Part shown: in pieces, positions 34,645 to 44,088 of the stretch
Numbering within the stretch: position 1 is the stretch's first letter
How the letters are laid out: every line of letters starts with the position of its first letter
NCBI GenBank assembly: GCA_001725325.1
Contig: MEFY01000002.1
Span: 1,987,559 to 2,051,558, forward strand
DNA: 64,000 nt
Origin: Leifsonia sp. SCN 70-46
Lineage (GTDB): Bacteria; Actinomycetota; Actinomycetes; Actinomycetales; Microbacteriaceae
Direction: 5' to 3'
Notes under the pieces: model-generated
Told to the model about the DNA's origin: nothing
The model's input: the letters and a program-made list of their open reading frames with translations, nothing else
Database searches by the model: none
Position numbers and translations under genes: made by a program

Positions 34645-35211
34645 GTGGACATCCCGCTCTCCCCGCGCGTCAAGGCCGGGGGAGTCGTCGTCCTCGTGCT
34701 CGTGGGGCTCGGCTGCGCCGTGCTGGTGTCGGCGCTCGGCGACCACGGCACGTCGACTCCCGTCGTCCCGACGGCGACGCCCGCGGCGGTCGGCGGGCCG
34801 GCGATCTTCGTGCACATCCTCGGCGCCGTCGCGCGACCGGGGCTCTACGAGCTGCGCACCGGCGACCGCGCCGTCGACGCCGTCGCGGCCGCGGGCGGGT
34901 TCCTCGAGACGGCGGACCAGACCCAGCTCAACCTCGCGCGCCCCGTCGTCGACGGGGAGCAGATCGTCGTGCCCGCCATCGGCGAGACGCCCGTGGCCCC
35001 TCCGGGCACGACGGCGGGCGGGCTCGTCAACATCAACACCGCGGATGCCGCGACGCTCGACACCCTCCCGCGCGTGGGCCCGGCCATGGCCGCCCGCATC
35101 ATCGAGTGGCGCGAGACGAACGGCCCGTTCACGAGCATCGACGACCTCACGAGCGTCACGGGCATCGGCGAGAAGACCTTCGAGGGCCTCAAAGACCTCG
35201 TGACCGTATGA
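34645..35211 (+). CDS. comEA: Competence DNA receptor ComEA
   Basis: This 188-residue protein has one N-terminal transmembrane helix (residues ~10-32) and a SLBB domain beginning I-F-V-H-I-L-G-A-V-A-R-P-G-L-Y-E-L (~53). A C-terminal double helix-hairpin-helix reads V-N-I-N-T-A-D-A-A-T-L-D-T-L-P-R-V-G-P-A (~128-188). It binds incoming double-stranded DNA outside the membrane and hands it to ComEC. The stop overlaps the comEC ATG (ATGA). Confidence 0.93.
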   Translation: MDIPLSPRVKAGGVVVLVLVGLGCAVLVSALGDHGTSTPVVPTATPAAVGGPAIFVHILGAVARPGLYELRTGDRAVDAVAAAGGFLETADQTQLNLARPVVDGEQIVVPAIGETPVAPPGTTAGGLVNINTADAATLDTLPRVGPAMAARIIEWRETNGPFTSIDDLTSVTGIGEKTFEGLKDLVTV

Positions 35212-37358
35212 GGCGGCACCGCCTCGCGCTGCCCGCCCTCGCCGCGTGGGCCGTGACGGCGGTCGTCGTCGGGCTCCCCGGTGCGGAGCTGCCCGTCGCG
35301 GTCGCGGGATGGCTCGCCGCGGGCATCCTCGTGCTGCTGAGCCCCCGCGCCGCGCTCGTCGCCCTCGCGGTCGCGCTGTGCTGCACCTCGGTCGCGCTGC
35401 ACCCGCGCACGCTCCCCGAGCGGGACTCGTACGCGGTCACCGTCACGCAGACGGTGCAGCCCGGCGCCGGGTCGTTCGAGGGCGACATCGGGGGCGTGCC
35501 CGTGCTCGTGCTCGGGGAGCCGCCGGGGGAGCGGGTGGCGATCGGCTCGGTCCTCGCCGTGCCGGGCGAGCTCATGCCTGCGGAGCCCGGCGACGACCGG
35601 GCGTACCTCCTGTTCCCGCGCGGGGCGCCCGAGGTGCTCTCGGGCCCGCCGTGGCACCTCGCGTGGGCCGACGGGCTGCGGCAGCGGTTCCTCACCGCGG
35701 CCGACCGGCTGCCGGGCGACGGTGGCGACCTGCTCGCGGGTCTCGCGATCGGCGACACGAGCGCGGTCGGGCCGCGCCTCGACGCCGACATGAAGGCGGC
35801 GTCGCTCACCCACCTCACCGCGGTGTCTGGGGCCAACTGCGCGGTCGTCATCGGGCTCGTCATGCTCGCCGGGGGAGCGCTCGGGCTGCCGAGGGCGGTG
35901 CGCGTCGGGCTCTCGGGCGCGGTCCTCGTCGCCTTCGTCGTGCTCGTGACCCCGGAGCCGAGCGTGCTGCGCGCCGCGGCCATGGCGGCCCTCGTGCTGC
36001 TCGCGCTCGGCAGCGGGCGGCCCGTGCAAGGCATCCCCGTGCTGTCGCTTGCCGTCGTCGCGCTGCTCGTGGCCGACCCGTGGCTCGCGCGCAGCTTCGG
36101 GTTCGTGCTCTCCGTGCTCGCGACGGGAGGGCTCCTCGTCCTGGCGTCGCCCCTCGCCGCACGGCTCGAGCGCTGGGTGCCGCGCTGGCTCGCCCTCACG
36201 ATCGCCGTGCCGCTCTCGGCCACGGTCGCCTGCCAGCCCGTCATCGTCGTGCTCAACGCTGCACTGCCGACATACGGCGTCGTCGCGAACATCCTCGCCG
36301 AGCCCGCGGCGCCCGTCGCGACGGTCGTGGGCCTCGCGGCGTGCGTGGCCCTCGTGATCGTGCCGCCCGTGGGCGAGCTGCTGTGCGCGCTCGCGTGGCT
36401 GCCGTCGGCGTGGATCGCGGCCGTCGCGACGTACTTCGCGCGCGCCCCCGCGGCGCAGCTGCCGTGGCCGGAGGGACTGGCGGGCGTCGCCCTCGCCGCG
36501 CTCGCGAGCGCGCTCGCGGTGCTCGCGCTCCGAAGGTGCTGGGCCGTGCTGTGCCTCGCGCTGCTCGTGGTCGCCTACGGGGGCGTCGCGACGGGGTCGC
36601 GCATCGGACAGGCGCTCGCGCGCCCTCCCGACTGGGAGCTCGCGGCGTGCGACGTCGGGCAGGGCGACGCGCTCCTCGTGCGCAGCGGCGACGCGACCAT
36701 GCTCGTCGACACGGGTCCGGACCCCGCGCCGCTCGCCGAGTGCCTCGCGACCCTGGGCATCGGGCGGCTCGACCTCGTCGTCCTCACGCACTGGGACCAG
36801 GACCACGTGGGCGGAGTCGACGCCGTCGTGGGCCGCGCCGACCGTGTGCTCGTGGGGCCCGCCGACGGCGACGCGGCGCGCATCGTCGGCGCCCTCGCGG
36901 CGGGCGGTGCGACTGTCGAGCAGGGCGTCGCGGGCCTCGGCGGCGTGCTCGGCAGCCTCGACTGGTCGCTGCTGTGGCCGCCGCCGCGCGGGGTGGAGCC
37001 GGGCAACGGCGCGAGCCTCACGGTGCGGGTCGGGTGCGCGTCGGGCTGCCTCACGGCGGTGCTCCTCGGCGACCTGGGGGAGGAGGCGCAGCGCCGACTC
37101 CCGGCCGTCGGGCACGTCGACGTGGTGAAGGTGTCGCACCACGGGTCGTCCGACCAGTCCGAGGCGCTCTACCGCGAGCTGGGCGCGACGGTGGGGCTCA
37201 TCGGAGTCGGCGCGGGCAACGACTACGGGCATCCCACCGAACGGCTGCTGGGCATTCTCTCGGCCGTGGGCACGCTCGCCGAGCGCACGGACGAGCACGG
37301 CCTCATCCTCGTCGCACCGGGGCCCGACGGCTCGGCCACGGTGTGGACCGAGCGCTAG
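35208..37358 (+). CDS. comEC: DNA-uptake channel ComEC/Rec2
   Basis: This 716-residue multi-pass protein has N-terminal hydrophobic helices, the competence core with L-L-A-G-L-A-I-G-D and H-L-T-A-V-S-G-A-N (~190-210), and further helices. It ends in a metallo-beta-lactamase-like domain containing D-V-G-Q-G-D-A (~480), T-H-W-D-Q-D-H-V-G-G (~527) and S-H-H-G-S (~643). It forms the pore for single-stranded DNA entry. The lactamase domain is proposed to degrade the other strand. Its end overlaps the convergent YdeI-like gene by 4 bp. Confidence 0.93.
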   Translation: MRRHRLALPALAAWAVTAVVVGLPGAELPVAVAGWLAAGILVLLSPRAALVALAVALCCTSVALHPRTLPERDSYAVTVTQTVQPGAGSFEGDIGGVPVLVLGEPPGERVAIGSVLAVPGELMPAEPGDDRAYLLFPRGAPEVLSGPPWHLAWADGLRQRFLTAADRLPGDGGDLLAGLAIGDTSAVGPRLDADMKAASLTHLTAVSGANCAVVIGLVMLAGGALGLPRAVRVGLSGAVLVAFVVLVTPEPSVLRAAAMAALVLLALGSGRPVQGIPVLSLAVVALLVADPWLARSFGFVLSVLATGGLLVLASPLAARLERWVPRWLALTIAVPLSATVACQPVIVVLNAALPTYGVVANILAEPAAPVATVVGLAACVALVIVPPVGELLCALAWLPSAWIAAVATYFARAPAAQLPWPEGLAGVALAALASALAVLALRRCWAVLCLALLVVAYGGVATGSRIGQALARPPDWELAACDVGQGDALLVRSGDATMLVDTGPDPAPLAECLATLGIGRLDLVVLTHWDQDHVGGVDAVVGRADRVLVGPADGDAARIVGALAAGGATVEQGVAGLGGVLGSLDWSLLWPPPRGVEPGNGASLTVRVGCASGCLTAVLLGDLGEEAQRRLPAVGHVDVVKVSHHGSSDQSEALYRELGATVGLIGVGAGNDYGHPTERLLGILSAVGTLAERTDEHGLILVAPGPDGSATVWTER

Positions 37359-37960
37359 CCCAGCGGGCGCTTCCCGGCGGCCGAGTCGGCGACGATCCGC
37401 GCGATCCGCTGGGCGCGCGTCTCGGGGCGCGCGGCGCTCACGACCTGCCACAGGCCGAACTTGCGGGCACTGGGCGGGAAGCCGTCCCAGTTGCTGCGCG
37501 CGAGCGGATGTGCGTCGAGGGCCGCCGCGAGGTCGGCCGACTCCTCGAGGTCCTCCACGGAGTCGAGGATGGTCCACCACCCGTTGCCCTGCGCGACGGC
37601 GATGGCGTTCCGGCCGCCCTCGGTCATGAGCCCCAGCTCCTCCATGCGGGCGGCGCGCCCGCGGTTGAGCCGCGTCCACGAGCTCTTGCCCTTGCGCGGC
37701 GTGTAGAGCTGCAGGCCGCGCTCCTCGTCGAGGATCGCGCTCGTCGAGTCGATCCAGCCGAAGCAGATCGCCTCCTCGACGGCGTCGGGATAGGGGCACC
37801 GCGGCCGGCCCGTCGGGGTGCGCCAGGAGCACAGCCACACGCCCCGGGCCGTGCCGCCGTGCTCCGCGAGCCACGCGCGCCACTGCTCGCGCGTCTCGGC
37901 GTGGACGACGGGGTAGTCGAACTTCCACGTGGGCGGGTGGTCTGAGATGGGCACGGTCAT
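37355..37960 (-). CDS. YdeI/OmpD-associated family protein
   Basis: This 201-residue protein contains R-G-V-W-L near residue 40, E-A-I-C-F-G-W-I-D-S near 64, the Y-T-P-R-K-G-K-S-S-W-T-R-L-N-R block near 88 and the C-terminal F-P-P-S-A-R-K motif. It is a recognisable bacteriocin-protection (YdeI/OmpD-associated) family member. The biochemical role is unknown, although relatives affect resistance to antimicrobial peptides. It overlaps the end of the WYL regulator gene by ATGA, so the two are co-expressed. Confidence 0.82.
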   Translation of the reverse strand: MTVPISDHPPTWKFDYPVVHAETREQWRAWLAEHGGTARGVWLCSWRTPTGRPRCPYPDAVEEAICFGWIDSTSAILDEERGLQLYTPRKGKSSWTRLNRGRAARMEELGLMTEGGRNAIAVAQGNGWWTILDSVEDLEESADLAAALDAHPLARSNWDGFPPSARKFGLWQVVSAARPETRAQRIARIVADSAAGKRPLG

Positions 37961-38922
37961 GACGTCCTTCCGGCGAGGTTGTGGGAGAGCTGGGCGACGG
38001 CCGAGGCGAGCGTCCCGGGTTCGACGACGTCGACGGGCGCGCACAGCGCGATCCGGGCGACCGACATCGCGAGACGGCCGAGGTCCTCGCCGTGGATCCG
38101 CACGGTGCAGCTGTGCGGCCCCGCGGCCACGGGCGTGTGGTCGATCCAGCGGAGCACGGCCGCGAGGTCGGCGTAGTCCGCGTGGATGGTGAGCGTCGCA
38201 TCCTGCCGCCGCAGGGCCGGGCCGAGCGCGGCGGCGACGAAGGCCGCCGCACCGCCGGGGATCTCGCGGGGATCGAAGTGCGTGGCGACGGGCCGGGGGT
38301 CGCGCACGCGGTCGACCCGGAACGTGCGCCAGTCGTCGCGGTCGCGGTCCCAGGCCACGAGGTACCAACGGTGGCCCGAGGTGACGAGCTCGTGCGGCTC
38401 GACACGGCGCCCGCTGCCCCCGTCGTCATCCCGCCGGTAGTCGAAGCGCACATGCTCGCTGTCACGGCAGGCCGCTGCGAGCACCGTGAGGGTCTCAGGG
38501 TCGACGAGGTCGCCGTCCTCCCGCCGCCGTGTCGACGTGACGCTCGTGTGCAGCGCCGAGACGCGGCGGCGAAGGCGGTGGGGTAACAGCGCCTCGATCT
38601 TGCTGAGCGCGCGCACCGACGTCTCCTCTATGCCGTCGATCGCGGCGACCGCGGCGTACCGCAGGCCGACGGCTATCGCCACCGCCTCCTCGTCGTCGAG
38701 CACGAGCGGCGGCAGATGCGACCCGCTCGCGAGCCGGTAGCCGCCGTACTTGCCGGTCGTGGTGTCGACCGCGTAGCCGAGCTCGCGCAAGCGCTCGACG
38801 TCGCGGCGCACCGTGCGCCCGGTGACCTCGAGCCGCGCCGCGAGCTCGCCCGCCTGCCAGAACCGCTGGGTCTGCAGGAGGGAGAGCAGCTGCAGCGCTC
38901 GGCCGGTGGGATCGTTCCGCAT
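37957..38922 (-). CDS. HTH/WYL-domain transcriptional regulator
   Basis: This 321-residue regulator has an N-terminal HTH_11 domain (R-A-L-Q-L-L-S-L-L-Q...V-T-G-R-T-V-R-R-D-V-E-R-L-R-E-L-G, residues 8-48) and a G-G-Y-R-L-A wing. A WYL domain contains H-R-W-Y-L-V-A-W-D near residue 183, and a WCX C-terminal extension follows. Family members sense nucleotides or other ligands. It is transcribed with the YdeI-like gene and divergently from the epoxide-hydrolase-like gene across a 103-bp gap, making either a plausible target. Confidence 0.9.
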   Translation of the reverse strand: MRNDPTGRALQLLSLLQTQRFWQAGELAARLEVTGRTVRRDVERLRELGYAVDTTTGKYGGYRLASGSHLPPLVLDDEEAVAIAVGLRYAAVAAIDGIEETSVRALSKIEALLPHRLRRRVSALHTSVTSTRRREDGDLVDPETLTVLAAACRDSEHVRFDYRRDDDGGSGRRVEPHELVTSGHRWYLVAWDRDRDDWRTFRVDRVRDPRPVATHFDPREIPGGAAAFVAAALGPALRRQDATLTIHADYADLAAVLRWIDHTPVAAGPHSCTVRIHGEDLGRLAMSVARIALCAPVDVVEPGTLASAVAQLSHNLAGRTS

Positions 38923-39025
38923 GCACCCAGTGTGCCCGGGGTCTAGGACGTCTCGTGTCCACGATGCTGCCTACCGTCGGGTCGACCGGCCGACCGCGGC
39001 CGGCGAGACCAGAAGGAGCATCACC

Positions 39026-39949
39026 ATGACCGACTTCCCCCAGGCCGTCCGCATCCCCGTCAACGGGATCGAGCTCGAGGTGTTCGAAGCGGGGCGCCAC
39101 AACGCCGGCAACCCCATCGTGCTGTGCCACGGCTGGCCCGACCATGCCCGCACGTGGCGCCACCAGGTGCCCGCGCTCGTCGCGGCCGGCTACCACGTGA
39201 TCATGCCCAACCAGCGCGGCTACGGAGGCTCGTCCCGGCCCGCCGAGGTGGAGGACTACGACATCGAGCACCTCGCGGGCGACCTCGTCGCCCTGCTCGA
39301 CCACTTCGGCTACGAGGATGCGACGTTCATGGGCCACGACTGGGGTGCGTTCGTCGTGTGGGGCCTCACGCTCCTGCACCCGTCCCGCGTCAACCGCGTG
39401 GTGGCGCTCAGCTTGCCCTACCAGGTGCGCGGCGAGACCCCGTGGATCGAATGGATGGAGGCCGTGCTCGGCGGCGACTTCTACTTCGTGCACTTCAACC
39501 GGCAGCCCGGCGTCGCCGACGCCGTCTTCGACGCGAACGCCGCGCAGTTCCTGCGGAACCTGTACCGCAAGGACCAGCCGCCCGTCGAGCCGCAGCCGGG
39601 CATGGCGCTCATCGCGCTCGCGGAGGCGGGGGAGCCGCTCGGCGAGCCGCTCATGGACGACGACGAGCTGGGGCTCCTCGTCGCCGCGTTCGAGGCGTCG
39701 GGCTTCACGGGCGGGATCAACTGGTACCGCAACCTCGACCGCAACTGGCACCTGCTCGCGGGCGCCGACCCCGTGATCCACCAGCCCGCCCTCATGGTCT
39801 ACGGCGCCCGGGACGCGATCATGCAGGATCCGCGCATCGCCGAGTTCGTGCCCGGCGTCGAGGTGGTCGTGCTCGACTCCGGCCACTGGATCCAGCAGGA
39901 GGTGCCGGAGGAGGCGACGCGCGTGATCGTCGACTGGCTCGCGCGGTGA
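39026..39949 (+). CDS. Epoxide-hydrolase-like alpha/beta hydrolase
   Basis: This 307-residue enzyme has the epoxide-hydrolase oxyanion motif H-G-W-P-D (35-39) and an N-Q-R-G-Y-G-G-S-S segment (~62-70). The nucleophile elbow is G-H-D-W-G-A with aspartate D105 in place of serine, and a late D-S-G-H-W-I-Q-Q-E supplies the histidine. It should open epoxides to diols via a covalent aspartyl ester. An AGAAGGA ribosome-binding site supports the ATG. It diverges from the WYL regulator gene, which may control it. Haloalkane dehalogenase is less likely. Confidence 0.88.
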   Translation: MTDFPQAVRIPVNGIELEVFEAGRHNAGNPIVLCHGWPDHARTWRHQVPALVAAGYHVIMPNQRGYGGSSRPAEVEDYDIEHLAGDLVALLDHFGYEDATFMGHDWGAFVVWGLTLLHPSRVNRVVALSLPYQVRGETPWIEWMEAVLGGDFYFVHFNRQPGVADAVFDANAAQFLRNLYRKDQPPVEPQPGMALIALAEAGEPLGEPLMDDDELGLLVAAFEASGFTGGINWYRNLDRNWHLLAGADPVIHQPALMVYGARDAIMQDPRIAEFVPGVEVVVLDSGHWIQQEVPEEATRVIVDWLAR

Positions 39950-39966
39950 GTGTCCGGGCCGGACTG

Positions 39967-39972
39967 TAGCGT
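39967..39972 (+). promoter_or_regulatory. -10 box of a leaderless promoter (holA)
   Basis: TAGCGT ends 6 nt before the ATG at 39979. No Shine-Dalgarno is present. Confidence 0.5.
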
Positions 39973-39978
39973 TGACCC

Positions 39979-40974
39979 ATGGCCACGGCAGCGAAGATCC
40001 CCCAGCTCGCGTGGAACAAGGTCCGGCCCGCACCCGTCGTGCTCGTGAGCGGCACGGAGTCGTTCCTCGCCGACCGGGCGATCCGTGCGCTGCGCGACCT
40101 GCTCAAGGCGGAGGACCCGAGCCTCGAGATCCACGACATCGAGGCCGACGGCTACGCGCCTGGGGAGCTCATCACCCTCGCGAGCCCCTCGCTGTTCGGC
40201 GAGCCGCGCCTCATCCGCGCCGTCAACGTCGAGAAGTGCACGGACGCCTTCATCACCGAGACGATCACGTACCTCGAGTCGCCCGCCGACGACGTCTACC
40301 TCGTGCTGCGGCACGCGGGGGGAGTGCGCGGCAAGAAGCTCCTCGACGCCGTGCGCGGCGGCTCGGGCGGCGGCATCGAGATCGCGTGCCTCGAGCTCAA
40401 GAAAGACCAGGAGAAGAGCGAGTTCGCGGCTGCCGAGTTCGCCGCGAAGGGCAGGCGCGTCACGGGCGGGGCGATCCGTGCCCTCGTGTCGGCGTTCGCC
40501 GACGACCTCGCCGAGCTCGCGGCGGCGTGCCAGCAGCTGCTCGCCGACGACGCCGACGAGATCACCGAGACCACGGTCGAGCGCTACTACTCCGGCCGCA
40601 TCGAGACCAACGCCTTCAAGGTCGCGGATGCCGCCATCGCCGGCCGGCGCGGGGAGGCCCTCATCCTGCTGCGCCACGCGCTCGCGTCGGGCGCCGACCC
40701 CGTGCCGATCGTCGCCGCCTTCGCGTCGAAGGTGCGCACGATGGCGAAGGTCATGGGCTCGACGGCACCCGGCGGCCAGCTCGCCTCGAAGTACGGAATG
40801 GCGCCGTGGCAGGTGGACCGCGCGCGCAAAGACCTGCAGGGCTGGACGGAGGAGGGCCTCGGCCGCACCATCGAGGCGATCGCCGACACCGACTCCCAGA
40901 TCAAGGGCCTCGGCCGTGATCCGGTCTACGCGCTCGAGCGCATGGTGGGCGTCATCGCCAACCGCGGCGCTTAA
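39979..40974 (+). CDS. holA: DNA polymerase III subunit delta
   Basis: This 331-residue clamp-loader subunit shows V-V-L-V-S-G-T-E-S-F-L-A-D-R-A near residue 20 and S-L-F-G-E-P-R-L-I near 72. A long helical C-terminal part includes F-K-V-A-D-A-A-I-A-G-R-R-G-E-A and Y-G-M-A-P-W-Q-V-D-R-A. It opens the beta sliding clamp during replication. It converges with rpsT, the usual actinobacterial arrangement near comEC. Confidence 0.93.
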   Translation: MATAAKIPQLAWNKVRPAPVVLVSGTESFLADRAIRALRDLLKAEDPSLEIHDIEADGYAPGELITLASPSLFGEPRLIRAVNVEKCTDAFITETITYLESPADDVYLVLRHAGGVRGKKLLDAVRGGSGGGIEIACLELKKDQEKSEFAAAEFAAKGRRVTGGAIRALVSAFADDLAELAAACQQLLADDADEITETTVERYYSGRIETNAFKVADAAIAGRRGEALILLRHALASGADPVPIVAAFASKVRTMAKVMGSTAPGGQLASKYGMAPWQVDRARKDLQGWTEEGLGRTIEAIADTDSQIKGLGRDPVYALERMVGVIANRGA

Positions 40975-40980
40975 CCGACG

Positions 40981-41006
40981 AACGCCCCCACGGAGGTGGG
41001 GGCGTT
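40981..41006. terminator. Bidirectional terminator between holA and rpsT
   Basis: AACGCCCCCAC (40981-40991) pairs perfectly with 40996-41006 around a GGAG loop. It lies between the two convergent stop codons. Confidence 0.85.
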
Positions 41007-41022
41007 CGAGGAAATTCTGGAA

Positions 41023-41283
41023 CTACAGCGCGCTGACCTGCTTGGCGATCGCCGACTTGCGGTTCGCAGCCTGGTTCTTGTGGATGACACCCTTCGACGC
41101 AGCCTTGTCGAGCTTCTTCGACGCGGTGGCGAGAGCGGCCGAGGCGGCGGCCTTGTCGCCCGCGGCGATGGCCTCGCGGGTCGCGCGCACGGCGGTCTTG
41201 ACCTCGCTCTTGACGGACTTGTTGCGGTCCTGGGCCTTCTTGTTGGTCAGGATGCGCTTGATCTGCGACTTGATGTTTGCCAC
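41023..41283 (-). CDS. rpsT: 30S ribosomal protein S20
   Basis: This 86-residue basic helical protein starts [14 protein letters not shown] and ends with [15 protein letters not shown], unmistakable for S20. It binds 16S rRNA in the body of the small subunit. An AAAAGG ribosome-binding site lies before the ATG. The 190-bp region upstream presumably contains its promoter and a leader, but I could not define them. Confidence 0.97.
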   Translation of the reverse strand: MANIKSQIKRILTNKKAQDRNKSVKSEVKTAVRATREAIAAGDKAAASAALATASKKLDKAASKGVIHKNQAANRKSAIAKQVSAL

Positions 41284-41465
41284 GTGGCTGTACCTTTTCG
41301 TTGTTCGGAGTGTCTGGAGCGGATGCGATCCGCAATCGCGCCACCAGAACCGGCGCGCAAGCCAACAGGCAACATTACCGTGTTTCGGGCCCGGTCGCCA
41401 CCTCGGAGGCTTCCCGCCGCACCGATCCGGGGGTTAGCCGGATGCCGCCGCGCACGCCCGCTTCG

Positions 41466-41471
41466 TACCGT
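41466..41471 (+). promoter_or_regulatory. -10 box of a leaderless promoter (DUF4190 gene)
   Basis: TACCGT ends 6 nt before the ATG at 41478. The same box precedes the genes starting at 48887 and 57113. Confidence 0.5.
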
Positions 41472-41477
41472 TGCAGT

Positions 41478-41792
41478 ATGACACTCACCGACCCCACCAC
41501 GACCCCCGCCCCCGAGCAGACGACGCCCGTCGTCGTCGCTCCCGTCCGCACCCTCGGAATCGTCTCGCTCGTACTCGGCATCGCCGGCATCGCGAGCGGC
41601 TTCAACGTGGTGCTGGGCGCCGCGGCGATCGTGATCGCGATCCTCGCCTACCGCCAGGAGCCCGCGAGCCGCAGCTTCGCGACCGCGGGCATCGTGACCG
41701 GCGCCGTCTCGGTGGCGACGATCACCCTCGGTATCGGCGCGTTCTTCGCCGCGATCCCGTTCTTCGGCCTCCTCGGCGCCTGGAGCTGGTAG
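41478..41792 (+). CDS. Small DUF4190-type membrane protein
   Basis: This 104-residue protein has a Pro/Thr-rich N-terminus followed by two hydrophobic helices, [14 protein letters not shown] (~30-55) and [15 protein letters not shown] (~75-100), with a charged turn. This is the DUF4190 pattern. The function is unknown. The start is fixed by the promoter box 6 nt upstream. Confidence 0.78.
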   Translation: MTLTDPTTTPAPEQTTPVVVAPVRTLGIVSLVLGIAGIASGFNVVLGAAAIVIAILAYRQEPASRSFATAGIVTGAVSVATITLGIGAFFAAIPFFGLLGAWSW

Positions 41793-41801
41793 CAGCGGCC
41801 G

Positions 41802-41834
41802 GCGGGACGGGCCTCGCGAGACGGCCCGTCCCGC
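41802..41834 (+). terminator. Terminator-like hairpin after the DUF4190 gene
   Basis: GCGGGACGGGCC (41802-41813) pairs perfectly with 41823-41834. The loop is 9 nt and there is no T-run. lepA begins 40 bp later. Confidence 0.75.
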
Positions 41835-41874
41835 TGTCGGTGCGGCGCGCCCGGCCGTGAAACAATGGGTCACC

Positions 41875-43728
41875 ATGTCTCCGCGCGCCACGACGTCCCT
41901 GCAGCCTGCCTCGACCGACCCCGCGCTCATCCGCAACTTCTGCATCATCGCCCACATCGACCACGGCAAGTCGACGCTCGCCGACCGCATGCTCGGCATC
42001 ACGGGCATCGTCTCCGACCGCGACATGCGCGCGCAGTACCTCGACCGCATGGACATCGAGCGTGAGCGCGGCATCACGATCAAGAGCCAGGCCGTGCGCA
42101 TGCCGTGGGCACTCGACAAGCAGACCTATGCGCTCAACATGATCGACACCCCGGGCCACGTCGACTTCACGTACGAGGTCTCGCGCTCGCTCGCGGCGTG
42201 CGAGGGCGCGATCCTGCTCGTCGACGCCGCGCAGGGCATCGAGGCGCAGACCCTCGCGAACCTCTACCTGGCGCTCGAGAACGACCTCACGATCATCCCC
42301 GTGCTCAACAAGATCGACCTGCCCGCGGCCGACCCCGACAAGTACGCCAAGGAGCTCGCCAGCCTCATCGGCGGCAGCCCCGACGACGTGCTGCGCGTGA
42401 GCGGCAAGACCGGCATGGGCGTCGAGGGGCTGCTCGACCGGGTCGTCGAGCTCATCCCCGCCCCGAAGGGCGACCCGGACGCGCCGTCTCGGGCCATGAT
42501 CTTCGACTCCGTGTACGACTCGTACCGCGGCGTCATCACCTACGTGCGCATGATCGACGGCAAGCTCACCGCGCGCGAGCGCATCCAGATGATGTCGACC
42601 AAGGCCGTGCACGAGCTGCTCGAGATCGGTGTGAGCTCGCCGGAGCCGACGCCCACGAAGGGCCTCGGCGTGGGCGAGGTGGGCTACCTCATCACGGGCG
42701 TGAAGGACGTGCGCCAGTCGAAGGTCGGCGACACCGTCACGAACGCCGCCAAGCCCTCCAGGGAGGCGCTCGCCGGCTACACCGACCCCAAGCCCATGGT
42801 CTTCTCGGGCCTGTACCCGATCGACGGCAGCGACTACCCCGTGCTGCGCGAGGCGCTCGACAAGCTCAAGCTCTCCGACGCGAGCCTCAACTACGAGCCC
42901 GAGACCTCGGTCGCGCTCGGCTTCGGGTTCCGCTGCGGCTTCCTCGGCCTGCTGCACCTCGAGATCGTCACGGAGCGCCTCGAGCGCGAGTTCGGCCTCG
43001 ACCTCATCTCCACGGCCCCGAGCGTCACCTACGAGGTCATGACCGAGGACAAGAAGCACTACACGGTCACCAACCCGAGCGAGTTCCCGTCGGGCACGAA
43101 GATCGCGCACGTCTCCGAGCCCATGGTGCGCGCGGGCATCCTCGCCCCCAAGGACTACGTGGGCACGATCATGGAGCTGTGCCAGTCGCGGCGCGGCACC
43201 CTCATCGGCATGGACTACCTCGGCGAGGACCGCGTCGAGATCAAGTACAACATCCCGCTCGGCGAGATCGTGTTCGACTTCTTCGACCAGCTCAAGAGCA
43301 AGACCGCGGGCTACGCGAGCCTCGACTACGAGCCGTCGGGCGACCAGGAGGCCGACCTCGTCAAGGTCGACATCCTGCTGCAGGGCGAGGCCGTCGACGC
43401 GTTCAGCGCGATCGTGCACCGCGAGAAGGCCTATGCCTACGGCGTGCTCATGACGGAGCGCCTCAAGAAGCTCATCCCTCGTCAGCAGTTCGAGGTGCCC
43501 ATCCAGGCCGCCATCGGCGCGCGCATCATCGCGCGCGAGAGCATATCGGCCATGCGCAAGGATGTGCTCGCCAAGTGCTACGGCGGTGACATCACCCGCA
43601 AGCGCAAGCTCCTCGAGAAGCAGAAGGAGGGCAAGAAGCGCATGAAGATGGTGGGCCGCGTGGAGGTTCCGCAGGAGGCGTTCGTCGCCGCCCTCACGGG
43701 CGATGTCGAGGCCGCGAAGAAGAAGTAG
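41875..43728 (+). CDS. lepA: Elongation factor 4 (back-translocase LepA)
   Basis: This 617-residue translational GTPase has G1 A-H-I-D-H-G-K-S (26-33), R-G-I-T-I-K near residue 63, D-T-P-G-H-V-D-F (G3) and N-K-I-D (G4). The EF4-specific C-terminal domain ends with [16 protein letters not shown]. It remodels stalled ribosomes and aids assembly under ionic stress. ATG 41875 is chosen; GTG 41857 would add six residues. Confidence 0.96.
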   Translation: MSPRATTSLQPASTDPALIRNFCIIAHIDHGKSTLADRMLGITGIVSDRDMRAQYLDRMDIERERGITIKSQAVRMPWALDKQTYALNMIDTPGHVDFTYEVSRSLAACEGAILLVDAAQGIEAQTLANLYLALENDLTIIPVLNKIDLPAADPDKYAKELASLIGGSPDDVLRVSGKTGMGVEGLLDRVVELIPAPKGDPDAPSRAMIFDSVYDSYRGVITYVRMIDGKLTARERIQMMSTKAVHELLEIGVSSPEPTPTKGLGVGEVGYLITGVKDVRQSKVGDTVTNAAKPSREALAGYTDPKPMVFSGLYPIDGSDYPVLREALDKLKLSDASLNYEPETSVALGFGFRCGFLGLLHLEIVTERLEREFGLDLISTAPSVTYEVMTEDKKHYTVTNPSEFPSGTKIAHVSEPMVRAGILAPKDYVGTIMELCQSRRGTLIGMDYLGEDRVEIKYNIPLGEIVFDFFDQLKSKTAGYASLDYEPSGDQEADLVKVDILLQGEAVDAFSAIVHREKAYAYGVLMTERLKKLIPRQQFEVPIQAAIGARIIARESISAMRKDVLAKCYGGDITRKRKLLEKQKEGKKRMKMVGRVEVPQEAFVAALTGDVEAAKKK

Positions 43729-43734
43729 GTCGGC

Positions 43735-44088
43735 ATGAGCGACGCAGCACCCCCCGGGTGGTACCGGCACGAGAGCAGCCCCGGCTACGAGCACTGGTGG
43801 GACGGCACGCGGTACTCGCAGTCCCGGCCGATCCCGCAGGTGCAGCACTACGTCGCCGCCGTGCCCGCGGGCGTCTCGCCCAAGAGCCGCACGGTCGCCG
43901 CGCTGCTCGGGTTCTTCCTGGGCGGGCTCGGGGTCGACAGGTTCTACCTCGGCAACATCGGCCTGGGCATCGCGAAGCTGCTCGTCGGCTGGTTGACCCT
44001 CGGCATCTGGCCGCTCGTCGACTGGATCATCATCCTCGCGGGCGCCGCGCGCGACGGCGACGGCCTGCCGGTCACGCGGTGGGAGTAG
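43735..44088 (+). CDS. TM2-domain membrane protein
   Basis: This 117-residue protein has an N-terminal P-P-G-W-Y...W-W-D-G-T-R-Y module (a DUF2510-like Trp-rich motif, residues 6-27). It then has two helices with the TM2 signature G-F-F-L-G-G-L-G-V-D-R-F-Y-L-G (~59-73) and W-P-L-V-D-W-I-I. TM2 proteins are small membrane proteins of unknown function. It starts 6 nt after lepA and overlaps the pdxH start, so it is part of the lepA transcript. Confidence 0.85.
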   Translation: MSDAAPPGWYRHESSPGYEHWWDGTRYSQSRPIPQVQHYVAAVPAGVSPKSRTVAALLGFFLGGLGVDRFYLGNIGLGIAKLLVGWLTLGIWPLVDWIIILAGAARDGDGLPVTRWE